The notes under the pieces are model-generated. The model saw only the letters and a list, made by a program, of their open reading frames with translations, was not told the origin of the DNA and made no database searches. From CAVVYV01 sp963818205 (GTDB lineage: Bacteria; Actinomycetota; Thermoleophilia; Solirubrobacterales; 70-9), in assembly GCA_963818205.1 (NCBI GenBank), contig CAWFRG010000004.1, positions 256,826-320,825 of the forward strand: a stretch of 64,000 nt of DNA, given 5' to 3'. Below, one piece after another: positions 17,058-23,921 of this stretch (position 1 is the stretch's first letter; the number at the start of each line of letters is the position of its first letter). The position numbers and the translations under genes are program-made.

Positions 17058-17296
17058 TCCGGAAAGAGCGCGTCACCCACAAGCGGTCACCGCCAGCTCG
17101 AAAAGCGCTCCTTTCCATGCAAAGCAATACTGCCGTGCGGCGGTCGGGGTCAAGCCATCCGCCCCCGATTTTCCCTGCGGATTGGTCCCACTAATCCCCT
17201 TGTACGAACCGCCAGCTGACGCATAGGGTTGAGACAGAACCCGTGCGCGCGCCGCGCGTATCGGACCATGACAGGGGTGGGGAGGGGAGTCTCCAG

Positions 17297-17386
17297 ATGA
17301 AAGCCTTCGTGGTTTTCGTAGGACGGCGAGGCCGTTGGCCAGCAGGTGGACGGTTTAGATGGTGGCCTTCGCGCTTTTCGTAGGAC
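17297..17386 (+). repeat. Duplicated small-peptide start region
   Basis: GCCTTCGTGGTTTTCGTAGG at 17303 and GCCTTCGCGCTTTTCGTAGG at 17365 are near-identical 22-mers, each preceded by ATG and one codon. They would begin peptides MKAFVVFVG (17297) and MVAFALFVG (17359). The spacing of 62 bp is not a multiple of three, so they are separate starts. Between 16984 and 17296 only the palindrome at 17044 was noticed. Confidence 0.45.
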
Positions 17387-17424
17387 CGGCCGGTGGAGTG
17401 GTTGGCGTGAGGACGGTGGTCTGA
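17359..17424 (+). CDS. Hypothetical 21-residue peptide, coupled to the next gene
   Basis: MVAFALFVGPAGGVVGVRTV plus a final Val and TGA. Its stop overlaps the ATG of the next small gene as TGATG, the arrangement of a translationally coupled leader. It is short and hydrophobic, and has an upstream near-copy (17297). It could be a leader peptide or chance; there is no homology evidence. Confidence 0.3.
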   Translation: MVAFALFVGPAGGVVGVRTVV

Positions 17425-17594
17425 TGGAGTTTGGCGACCGCGAACACCCGCGCTGGTTGCGCGAGCACAGTCGGCACGACCAGCGAGCCGAGGAACTGCG
17501 TGAGGCCCGAGAGTGGGCAGCAGTGGACCGCAAGCTTGAGCAGGAGTTGGCGCGCGAGGCCGACGACTATGCCGAGGTTCACGACTCCAGATGA
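17424..17594 (+). CDS. Hypothetical small charged helical protein (56 aa)
   Basis: A 56-residue protein rich in Arg, Glu and Ala, predicted as one or two amphipathic helices (REHSRHDQRAEELREAREWA then DRKLEQELAREADDYAE). No membrane segment or Cys. The ATG overlaps the stop of the 21-residue peptide. A GTG-started 48-residue gene follows after 36 bp on the same strand, suggesting a tiny operon inside the repeat-bounded island. Not a family I recognise. Confidence 0.45.
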   Translation: MEFGDREHPRWLREHSRHDQRAEELREAREWAAVDRKLEQELAREADDYAEVHDSR

Positions 17595-17630
17595 GAACCT
17601 TCGCGAGAGCCTGAAAGAGGGAGGCCCCAG

Positions 17631-17777
17631 GTGCACAACCCCCACTTCATGGTGAGCAACATGGACCACCACATGCGCGAGCATGCATACCGCGACCGAC
17701 ACGTTTGGAAGCGTCCTCTGGCGCCGAAGCCAAAGCATTGGCTTCGCCGGGCCATGGCCGCTCTGCGGGTCCGCTGA
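17631..17777 (+). CDS. Hypothetical small basic protein (48 aa)
   Basis: It starts at GTG 17631 with GAGGGAGG 6 nt upstream, a good ribosome binding site that decides the start. The sequence begins MHNPHFMVSNMDHHMREHAY and ends KPKHWLRRAMAALRVR. It is rich in His, Arg and Met, strongly basic, and has no membrane segment. It may act with the 56-residue protein upstream. Family unknown. Confidence 0.45.
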   Translation: MHNPHFMVSNMDHHMREHAYRDRHVWKRPLAPKPKHWLRRAMAALRVR

Positions 17778-17895
17778 GGTCGCCCTGTCGGGCGGCGTGA
17801 AGCCGCCGCTCCTCGGAGCTCCCTAACGGGCTCAGCCGTCGCGGATCATCAGTCGAACTCGAACGTGACGGCCTGGAGCGGCCTGACGCTCTCCG

Positions 17896-17940
17896 CCGCG
17901 GGATACTGCATAGGCGACGACCCAGGAGAACGCGGAGAAC
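17896..17940 (+). pseudogene. SnoaL gene 5'-end fragment with its upstream box
   Basis: GCGGGATACTGCATAGGCGA and the following CGACCCAGGAGAACGCGGAG align, with roughly 80% identity over 44 bp, to the promoter-start region of the intact SnoaL gene at 18983-19020 (GATACT, 9 nt, ATGTCGCAGGAGAACGTCG). The ATG is mutated to ACG. Nothing of the SnoaL body follows; instead a 3'-end fragment in the opposite orientation begins 23 bp later. Confidence 0.5.
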
Positions 17941-17962
17941 AACGTTCCTCCTCCGACATCGC

Positions 17963-17992
17963 CTACTCCCGCAGCCCGGCGGCTTCGAGGGC
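17963..17992 (-). pseudogene. SnoaL-type 3'-end fragment (30-bp core), fused to HNH fragment
   Basis: Encodes ALEAAGLRE and stop on the minus strand. The 30-bp core is identical to 15125-15154 and 57679-57708; with flanks, 35 bp (17958-17992) are identical to 57674-57708. Immediately upstream on the minus strand is the truncated HNH-like reading frame. Confidence 0.55.
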
Positions 17993-18099
17993 ATCACCAC
18001 GCCGGCGGCGACCTGCGGCGCCCAGATCTTCCGTAGGGCCTGGTGGTGGGTGCCGTAGCCCTGTAGTGAGGTTTTGAGCCTCGGGCGTTTCGGTCTCAT
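17993..18099 (-). pseudogene. 5' fragment of an HNH endonuclease-like gene
   Basis: ATG 18099 opens MRPKRPRLKTSLQGYGTHHQ and continues ALRKIWAPQVAAGVV before hitting the SnoaL 3'-end core. The GYGxxHQxLRKxWAPxVAAG pattern is the characteristic N-terminus of actinobacterial/phage HNH nucleases that precedes the CxxC and HNH motifs. Those catalytic parts are absent, so only the first ~35 codons remain. Recognition is by pattern only. Confidence 0.45.
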
Positions 18100-18203
18100 C
18101 TCAGATCGTCCCTAAGGAACATCGGGGAGAAACGTTTCTGAGCCGGGCTCTGCTGCACAAACGCGATTTTCAGAGATCGACCTCACCCCCCCTGGGTAGC
18201 GGC

Positions 18204-18470
18204 TCAGGACACGCTCATCGTGGCGAAGCCAGAGGGCTGCGGCTCCCCGTCGAGCTCCCGCATCACCCGGCGCAGTAGGAAGGTATGAACCAGGGCCTGG
18301 TCCCCATCGCCGGCTGCCGATCGTGCGTCCTCGATCACCGCTCGAGCCGCCACCTCGAGGCGCCGGTGTCTTTCGCGCAACGCATAGAGCTGCTCTTCCG
18401 GTGTCACGATCGGGACGGTCGCAGTCGGCGCGGATGGTTGTTGTTCGCCAGTTGTTCGCCAGTCAGACAT
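18204..18470 (-). CDS. Hypothetical protein (88 aa)
   Basis: Starts MSDWRTTGEQQPSAPTATVP (the tandem 11-12-mer at 18442-18464 lies inside its first codons), then EEQLYALRERHRRLEVAARA and VHTFLLRRVMRELDGEPQPS. The middle is a probable amphipathic helix. No signal peptide or membrane segment. No family recognised. Because the start overlaps a repeated element, the gene may be an accident of the repeat. Confidence 0.35.
   Translation of the reverse strand: MSDWRTTGEQQPSAPTATVPIVTPEEQLYALRERHRRLEVAARAVIEDARSAAGDGDQALVHTFLLRRVMRELDGEPQPSGFATMSVS
18442..18464 (+). repeat. Tandem 11/12-mer TGTTCGCCAGT(C) x2 (right)
   Basis: TGTTCGCCAGT followed directly by TGTTCGCCAGTC, in the same orientation as the pair at 15058-15081 and 93 bp inside the right 57-bp repeat. 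Confidence 0.6.
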
Positions 18471-18556
18471 GATTTCCACGGGTCCATACGGGTCCGTGCG
18501 GGTGCAGATTCCGCTTGCCCATGCGGGTTTGCGCTTGCGCTGCGGTGCGCGCCTGT

Positions 18557-18613
18557 TCTCTCCTCCCTGTAGTACCCCAGGAACGGCCCGCCCCGGCGGG
18601 TCGTTTCTATTGG
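18557..18613 (+). repeat. 57-bp direct repeat, right copy
   Basis: Matches 14944-15000 except C18593 for T14980. It includes the same hairpin (GGCCCGCCCCGGCGGG core). From 18614 to the SnoaL promoter at 18983 no gene or structured element is evident. Confidence 0.75.
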
Positions 18614-18984
18614 CTTGCCTGTCCCCATGTATTCCTGAATCGCTTTTGGGCTCTCTCGAACTTTCCGACTGACCTCATCCGGACCTCGTAGCCATCCGTA
18701 TCGATAAGGAAACGGTGGACGTCCAGCCGCCGACGAGACGAAAGGGAGGCGCGAGATGCGCAACCGGAGCCGAATCCTCACGGAACGTCACCAACCCCGG
18801 CGATGCGAGCACACTGGACTCACGATCCCCGAGTGCTCCTGCCCGGCGTGCTGGGCGCGCATGCAGGCACGCGAGGATGTGCGCAGGGCGCTTAACAGGC
18901 GCGTCGAAGCGGCGACAGGCTGAACGCCCCCACCGCCGGCGCGAGAGACCTACTTCTTCAAGGGAAGGCACCCTCCACGCGCGA

Positions 18985-18999
18985 GATACTGCGTGGGCG
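18985..18999 (+). promoter_or_regulatory. Conserved GATACT box before SnoaL start
   Basis: GATACT, 9 nt, ATG. The identical hexamer and spacing precede the SnoaL gene at 61690 (61691-61705, minus strand), and a mutated version is at 17896. It reads as a -10 element for a leaderless or very short-leader mRNA. Confidence 0.45.
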
Positions 19000-19395
19000 A
19001 TGTCGCAGGAGAACGTCGAGATCGTGCGGCGAATGTACGAGGCGTTCCATGCTGGCGATGCCGAGGGAGCGTTGGCCTACTTCGATCCAGAGGTGATGTT
19101 CGACGCGTCGGTGCGGGTGGATGGCGGTATCGGCCACGGTCGCGAGGAGCTCAACGCGATGACCGCTCAGTGGGTGGGAGCTTGGGAACAATGGCGCGAG
19201 ACGATCGAGGAGATGCGTGACCTCGGCAGCCAGGTGTGCGTGGTCACCACCCAGCACGGCCGCGGCAAGGGGAGCGGGATCGAGCTGGAGGACCGCTACG
19301 TGGTCCTCTACGAGATAGAGGGCGACAAGATCAGCAGCATGACCCTCTACACAACGGCTGCGGAAGCCCTCGAAGCCGCCGGGCTGTCGGAGTAG
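19000..19395 (+). CDS. SnoaL-like / NTF2-fold protein
   Basis: A 131-residue alpha+beta-barrel protein of the SnoaL-like family. It begins MSQENVEIVRRMYEAFHAGD with a cone-helix pattern, continues EGALAYFDPEVMFD, HGREELNAMTAQWVGAWEQW and VTTQHGRGKGSGIELEDRYV, and ends EGDKISSMTLYTTAAEALEA through the family terminus AGLSE. The family is greatly expanded in Thermoleophilia; most members have no known substrate. It may be an enzyme (isomerase/hydrolase) or a ligand binder. This is the intact paralogue of the fragments at 15.1-18.0 kb. Confidence 0.8.
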   Translation: MSQENVEIVRRMYEAFHAGDAEGALAYFDPEVMFDASVRVDGGIGHGREELNAMTAQWVGAWEQWRETIEEMRDLGSQVCVVTTQHGRGKGSGIELEDRYVVLYEIEGDKISSMTLYTTAAEALEAAGLSE

Positions 19396-19438
19396 CCCGA
19401 TCACGAGCCTCGGTCTCCGGCCTCGTGAACGGTCTCGG

Positions 19439-20882
19439 CTAGGGACCGTGCCCGCGAGGGGAGTGGCCGGCGAGCAGCCGGTGCGACAGCCCTGCGAGAT
19501 GCGGTCTGCCTCCGATCAGGAATACGGAGATCAGGAAGCCCCCGAGGGCGAGGAACGCGTCGAGGCGGAAGGCCGCCTCGAGGCCCTCGACGAAGTTGCC
19601 GTCGCCCGACTCGACCAGCACGGTCGTGGTCAGCCCCAGGCCGACCGAGCCGCCGGCGATCTGGAACATGTAGACGATCGCCCCGGCAAGGCTTCGCTGG
19701 GCCTCCTCAACGCGCGGTCACCCCGGCGGTCGTTGCCGTCGGGTAGAAGAGCCCGATCCCGAGGCCCATCAGGGCCAGGCCGGGCACGATCGCTCCATAG
19801 CTCTCCTCCGAGACGAAGGCCGCGATCAGCCCCGGGCCGACGGTGATGCAGAGCGAGCCCACGATCGCGAGCGGCTTCGGCCCGAAGCGCTCATAGAGCG
19901 TGCCCGAGGCAAACGAGATCGCGGCGAAGGTGGCCATCATCGGCAGCATCCCCAGACCCGCCTCGATCGGGGAGAAGCCGAGCGTCTTGAGCATGAACTG
20001 CGGCAGGTAGAGCATCGACGCGAAGAAAACCGCCGACATCAGCAGGATCGCGGCGCACGCGTAGGCGAAGTCTCGGTTTCGCATCACCGCCGCGGGGACG
20101 AGGGCGTGGGTCAGCGCGCGCCGCTCGGCGAAGAAGAAGAACACGAGCATCAGCACGAAGAGCGCGAGCAGCCCGACGATCCGCGGGTCGCCCCAGCCGT
20201 ACTTGATCACCTCGTCGAACGCGAGCAGCAGGGCAACCAGGCCGACGGAGATGCTGATGATTCCGGGGTAGTCGATCTTCGTGTCGACGGGCTGAGGCCG
20301 CGGCTGGTGAACCTCCCGCCAGGTGACCAGCACGGCGAACGCGGTCACCGGCAGGTTGAGGAAGAAGATCCAGCGCCAGCTGAGGGCGTCCGTGAGGACG
20401 CCGCCGATCAGGGGTCCGGCTGCGTTGCCGATGCCTGCGGCGCCGAGGATCAGACCGCCTGCCAGGCCGGCGCGGGCGTCGGGCAGGGCCGCGTAGGTCA
20501 TGCCCAGGATCGCCGGCCACATCAGGGCGCCGCCGATGCCCATCAGCACCCTGCTCGCGATCAGCCAGGCCTCGGTCTGGGCGACACCGCCCGAGAGCGA
20601 CATGGTCGCGAAGATCGCGGAGCCGACGAAGAAGGCGCGGCGGCGGCCGAAGAGGTCGGCGAGGCGGCCGCCGGTGACGATCAGCACGCCGAAGGTGAGG
20701 GCGTAGGCGTTGACCACCCACTGCGCAGTGGAGACGTCGGTCTCGAAGTCCTCTTCGATCTGAGGAATGGCGACGTTGATCGCCGAGAAGTCGTTGGCGA
20801 GAACGAAAACCGCGATCCCCATCGCGATCAACGCAAGCCAGGTGCCTCGCCCGATCGGCTGCTCACTGGCGTCGCTGGCCAC
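19439..20882 (-). CDS. DHA2-family MFS drug/proton antiporter, frame broken once
   Basis: A 14-TM exporter: TM1 GTWLALIAMGIAVFVLANDF, the motif AINVAIPQIEEDFETDVS, motif A GGRLADLFGRRRAFF, and motif C GPLIGGVLTDALSWRWIFF. An indel near 19712 separates GLFYPTATTAGVTA from EEAQRSLAGAIVYMFQIAG, which carries the last TM and tail. Start GTG 20882 (VASDASEQPIGRG) is preferred because it sits just before TM1; ATG 20951 would overlap the divergent methyltransferase. It is a paralogue of the pump at 11197-12707. Substrate unknown. Confidence 0.8.
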
Positions 20883-20940
20883 CGCGCGCAACCCTATCCC
20901 CCGCGCCCGTCGGGATCGAAATGGGCTCCTTGGCGTTAGG

Positions 20941-22230
20941 CTGCGGATCATCGCTTCAAGGTCGACCGCACCACTCTGTGCCGCGATCGAGGCCGCCCTT
21001 CCGGACCGCCCGTTCGAGCTGCGGTTCTGGGACGGCAACCGGGTCGAGGCGACCAGGGCGGGCTCGACGATCACCTTCCGCTCCCCGGACGCCCTCGGGC
21101 ACATCCTCAGGGCGCCGGGCGAGCTTGGGCTCGGGCGCGCCTACGTCACCGGCGAGGTCGACGTCGACGACCTCGACGGGGTGATCGCCCTCCTCGGCCG
21201 CTGGCAGGCGCCCTCCCTGGGTCCGATTGCCAAGCTCCGTCTGGGAACCGCCGTGCTGCGCGCGATCGGGCTGCGCCGCCTCCCCCAGCCGCCCGCCGCC
21301 GAGCTCCGGCCGCACGGCTCGCGGCACAGCAAGCGCCGCGACTCCGAAGCGGTCCGCCACCACTACGACGTCTCCAACGAGTTCTTCGCCCTCTTCCTCG
21401 ACGAGTCGATGACCTACAGCTGCGCGCTATTCGAGGAGGGAACAGAGACCCTCGAGGAGGCGCAGGCGGCGAAGCTCGAGCTGATCTGCCAGAAGCTCGA
21501 GCTCGAACCCGGTCAGCGGATGCTCGACATCGGCTGTGGCTGGGGCAGCCTCGTGATCCACGCCGCCCGCGAGCACGGCGTCTCGGCGCTTGGGATCACC
21601 CTGTCCCCGCCCCAGGCCGAGCTCGCCGCCGAGCGAGCCCGCGAGGCCGGGGTCGGCGATCAGGTCGAGATCCGGGTCGCCGACTACCGCGACCTCGCCG
21701 ATGACAGCTTTGACGCGGTCGCCAGCATCGGCATGGTCGAGCACGTCGGAGAGTCGCAGGCGGACGAGTACGGCCGCCAGATCGAGCGGGTGCTGAAGCG
21801 GGACGGCCGGGTGCTCAACCACGGCATCGTCCGGGTCCCCGCCGAGAAGCACGGCGTCCACATCGGCGGCGAGTTCTCAAACCGCTATGTCTTCCCGGAT
21901 GGCGAGCTTCTCAACCTCTCCCGGATGCTCGCGTCTCTGGAGCGGGCCGGGTTCGAGACCCTCCACGTCGAGAACCTCCACACCGACTATGCGGAGACGC
22001 TTCGCCACTGGACCCAGCGCCTCGATCAGAACGTCGAACAAGCGGAGCGGCTGGCGGGGACCGAGCGGCTGCGGGTCTGGCGCCTCTATCTACGTGCCGC
22101 CCGAAACGGCTTCGAGGTCGGCAACACCTCGGTCTACCAGATGCTCTGCTCGCGGCCGCTCACCGAGCCGCCCGCAGCGCTGCCGACCGGCGCCAGGCAC
22201 CCGGAGGCGCGGCGGCGGGTCCCCGCCTGA
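20941..22230 (+). CDS. Cyclopropane-fatty-acid-synthase-like SAM methyltransferase
   Basis: About 430 residues. The N-terminal part has a SCP2-like start (RPFELRFWDGNRVEA then GRAYVTGEVDVDDLDG). The methyltransferase domain has HHYDVSNEFFALFLDESMTY, the Cfa signature SCALFEEGTETLEEAQ, motif I DIGCGWGSLVIHAA, and GMVEHVGESQADEY with the conserved catalytic-site Glu/His. It probably methylenates or methylates unsaturated acyl chains of membrane lipids. No ATG or GTG lies near the expected start; the frame is open from 20767, and 20941 (CTG) is only an approximate limit, so the true start or an indel is unresolved. Confidence 0.82.
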   Translation: MRIIASRSTAPLCAAIEAALPDRPFELRFWDGNRVEATRAGSTITFRSPDALGHILRAPGELGLGRAYVTGEVDVDDLDGVIALLGRWQAPSLGPIAKLRLGTAVLRAIGLRRLPQPPAAELRPHGSRHSKRRDSEAVRHHYDVSNEFFALFLDESMTYSCALFEEGTETLEEAQAAKLELICQKLELEPGQRMLDIGCGWGSLVIHAAREHGVSALGITLSPPQAELAAERAREAGVGDQVEIRVADYRDLADDSFDAVASIGMVEHVGESQADEYGRQIERVLKRDGRVLNHGIVRVPAEKHGVHIGGEFSNRYVFPDGELLNLSRMLASLERAGFETLHVENLHTDYAETLRHWTQRLDQNVEQAERLAGTERLRVWRLYLRAARNGFEVGNTSVYQMLCSRPLTEPPAALPTGARHPEARRRVPA

Positions 22231-22369
22231 TCAAAGATTCCGCATTTCCGGGTGATCCAGATCGGTCCCGGATGCGCATAATGAACACCGCCCGCCATAC
22301 GGGCAGGACGCCGCACCGGAAAAGGGGAAGGAACCGGCATCACGGAGGAGGGTCCGGAACCTAGGGAGC

Positions 22370-22400
22370 AAGAGGAGGGGCCGAGCCGGCCCCTCCTCTT
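22370..22400 (+). terminator. Perfect 14-bp stem-loop
   Basis: AAGAGGAGGGGCCG, loop AGC, CGGCCCCTCCTCTT. The stem is perfect but lacks a following T run. It lies 140 bp after the methyltransferase stop and just before, or within, the 5' end of the membrane gene. It could be a terminator, or an attenuator masking the purine-rich (GGAGG-like) strand. Confidence 0.45.
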
Positions 22401-22419
22401 CGCATGTCTGGTCCTGGCG

Positions 22420-23100
22420 GTGATCGCCGGCTTTCTCGCGCTCGATCATTTCTCCGGCCTCACGGCGCAGCTCGCCCTCGGAGCGGCGACCTGGCTGGTC
22501 CTGATCGCCTCCTGCGCCCCGCTCGGCGCCGACCAGCGCGCGCGGGTGGCGCTCGTGGTCCTCGTAGCGACCGCGGCGGAGATCCTGGGGTCGGTGATCC
22601 TCGGCGCCTACACCTACCGCCTCGAGAACCTCCCCGCCTTCGTCCCTCCCGGCCACGGACTCGTTTACCTGGGCGGCCTCGCGATCAGCCAGTCCGCGCT
22701 GGTGCGGCGTCACCGGCGGACCTTCCTGCTCGCGGTCGGCGCCGTGGTCGCAATCTGGGCCGCGGCCGGCCTGGTCGCGCTCGGGCGCACCGACGTCCTC
22801 GGCGCCCTTTCTGGCGCCCTGCTGATCTACGTGCTCGCCCGCGGCCGCGCCCCCACGCTGTACGCGGGCGTCTTCCTGATCGTCGCCTTCCTCGAGGTCT
22901 ACGGCACCTCGATCGGCGCCTGGCACTGGGCGCAGACCGCCCCCGGCACCCCGCTGCCCGCCGGGAACCCGCCGAGCGGGATCGCGAGCATCTACGTCCT
23001 CTTCGACATCTCAGCGATCGCCCTGGCCCCGCGCCTCCTCGCCGGCTTCCGCAGTTTCCGCCGCCTGCCACCGCTGGCGCGATTCGCCAACGCCTCGTAG
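22420..23100 (+). CDS. Polytopic membrane protein of unknown function
   Basis: At least 226 residues with about seven hydrophobic segments (for example TAQLALGAATWLVLIASCA, LVVLVATAAEILGSVILGAY, FLLAVGAVVAIWAAAGLVAL, LYAGVFLIVAFLEVYGTSIG). Conserved-looking polar features are RLENLPAFVPPGHG and GAWHWAQTAPGTPLPAGNPP between helices. GTG 22420 lies inside the first helix, and the same frame is open upstream to about 22339 (ITEEGPEPREQEEG...), so a non-ATG upstream start is possible. No family recognised. Confidence 0.55.
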   Translation: MIAGFLALDHFSGLTAQLALGAATWLVLIASCAPLGADQRARVALVVLVATAAEILGSVILGAYTYRLENLPAFVPPGHGLVYLGGLAISQSALVRRHRRTFLLAVGAVVAIWAAAGLVALGRTDVLGALSGALLIYVLARGRAPTLYAGVFLIVAFLEVYGTSIGAWHWAQTAPGTPLPAGNPPSGIASIYVLFDISAIALAPRLLAGFRSFRRLPPLARFANAS

Positions 23101-23188
23101 CGGTTCGGTGAAGCCGCTCCGCGGCTGCTGACTCCGTCGGCCTGAAGCGGCATAGATTGGAGCCGTTACCAGTCGAACGGAGGACACC

Positions 23189-23893
23189 ATGGAACTGGAA
23201 GGCAAGGTCGCGCTCGTCACCGGTGCAAGCGGTGGTATCGGCGCGGCGGTGGCGCGCAAGCTGCACGAGGCCGGCGCCTCGGTCGGACTGCTCTCCCGGC
23301 GAGGCGACGACCTCGGGCTCGAGCGTGCGCTCGGCTTGACCTGCGACGTCCGCGATCGGAGCGCGGTCGGCACCGCCACGGACGCCGTCGTCGAACGCTT
23401 TGGCCACCTCGACATCGTCGTCGCGAACGCGGGCGTGGGGGCCTACGGGCCGTTCCTCGAACTCGACCCGGAGCGGCTCGAGGCGATGATCGACGTGAAC
23501 CTCAAGGGCACTCTCTACACGGCGGCGGCGACGCTGCCCCACCTGATCGCGGCGGGCGAGGGGGACTTCCTCTCCCTTGCAAGCGTGGCCGGCCTCCGCG
23601 CCTTTCCCGGCGAGGCCGCCTACAACGCGTCGAAGTTCGGCCAGCTGGGCTTCACGCGCGCCCTCGACCACGAACTGCGCGAGCGGGGTGTGCGAGCCAC
23701 CTGCATCTGTCCCGGCGGCGTGAAGACGAATTTCGCAATCGGGACGGGCCGTGAAAAGGGCGACCCCGAGCTCGAGGGCATGCTGACCGCGGACGAGGTC
23801 GCCGACGTAGTGCTGTTCACGGTCACCCGTCCAAGGCGCATGCGGATCCTGACCACCAGCCTCCGCCCCATGATCGAGGCGTCCTGGGGCTGA
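23189..23893 (+). CDS. Short-chain dehydrogenase/reductase
   Basis: A 234-residue classical SDR: cofactor loop TGASGGIGAAVARKL (TGxxxGIG), CDVRD, the NAG motif in VVANAGVGAYGPF, catalytic Ser in FLSLASVAGL, and Tyr/Lys in AAYNASKFGQLGF. It is NAD(P)-dependent; an Arg pair after beta-2 (SRRGDD) favours NADP. Start ATG 23189 with GGAGG 6 nt upstream. A TAGATT hexamer at 23153 could be its -10. Substrate unknown. Confidence 0.88.
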   Translation: MELEGKVALVTGASGGIGAAVARKLHEAGASVGLLSRRGDDLGLERALGLTCDVRDRSAVGTATDAVVERFGHLDIVVANAGVGAYGPFLELDPERLEAMIDVNLKGTLYTAAATLPHLIAAGEGDFLSLASVAGLRAFPGEAAYNASKFGQLGFTRALDHELRERGVRATCICPGGVKTNFAIGTGREKGDPELEGMLTADEVADVVLFTVTRPRRMRILTTSLRPMIEASWG

Positions 23894-23921
23894 TCGCGAC
23901 CCTACCGTCGCGGGTGGTGGT

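Larger units (their letters stand above)
14944..18613. mobile_element. Candidate decayed integrative element bounded by 57-bp direct repeats
   Basis: Two 57-bp direct repeats (14944-15000 and 18557-18613, one mismatch) bound a 3.7-kb gene-poor interval. Just inside each end is a tandem pair of the 11-12-mer TGTTCGCCAGTC (15058-15081 and 18442-18464), resembling integrase arm-type sites flanking att cores. The interval holds a secreted DUF11/RTX gene, three tiny genes, an HNH-nuclease fragment and pieces of SnoaL genes. No integrase, relaxase or transposase is seen. The mobile-element reading is inference; the repeats themselves are direct observation. Confidence 0.4.

Noticed and set aside
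18715..18999. N-terminal extension of the SnoaL protein from ATG 18715
   Set aside because: The extra 95 residues are Arg/Pro-rich and cross the conserved GATACT box; the family start MSQENVE at 19000 is clear.
22261..22370. Riboswitch upstream of the membrane gene
   Set aside because: The GC-rich leader was compared by eye with cobalamin, c-di-AMP and SAM-type consensus pieces and no convincing core was found; only the hairpin at 22370 is supported.
22404..23111. Arg/Pro-rich frame overlapping the membrane gene
   Set aside because: It is the +2 frame of the membrane protein gene; composition is that of a GC-rich shadow.
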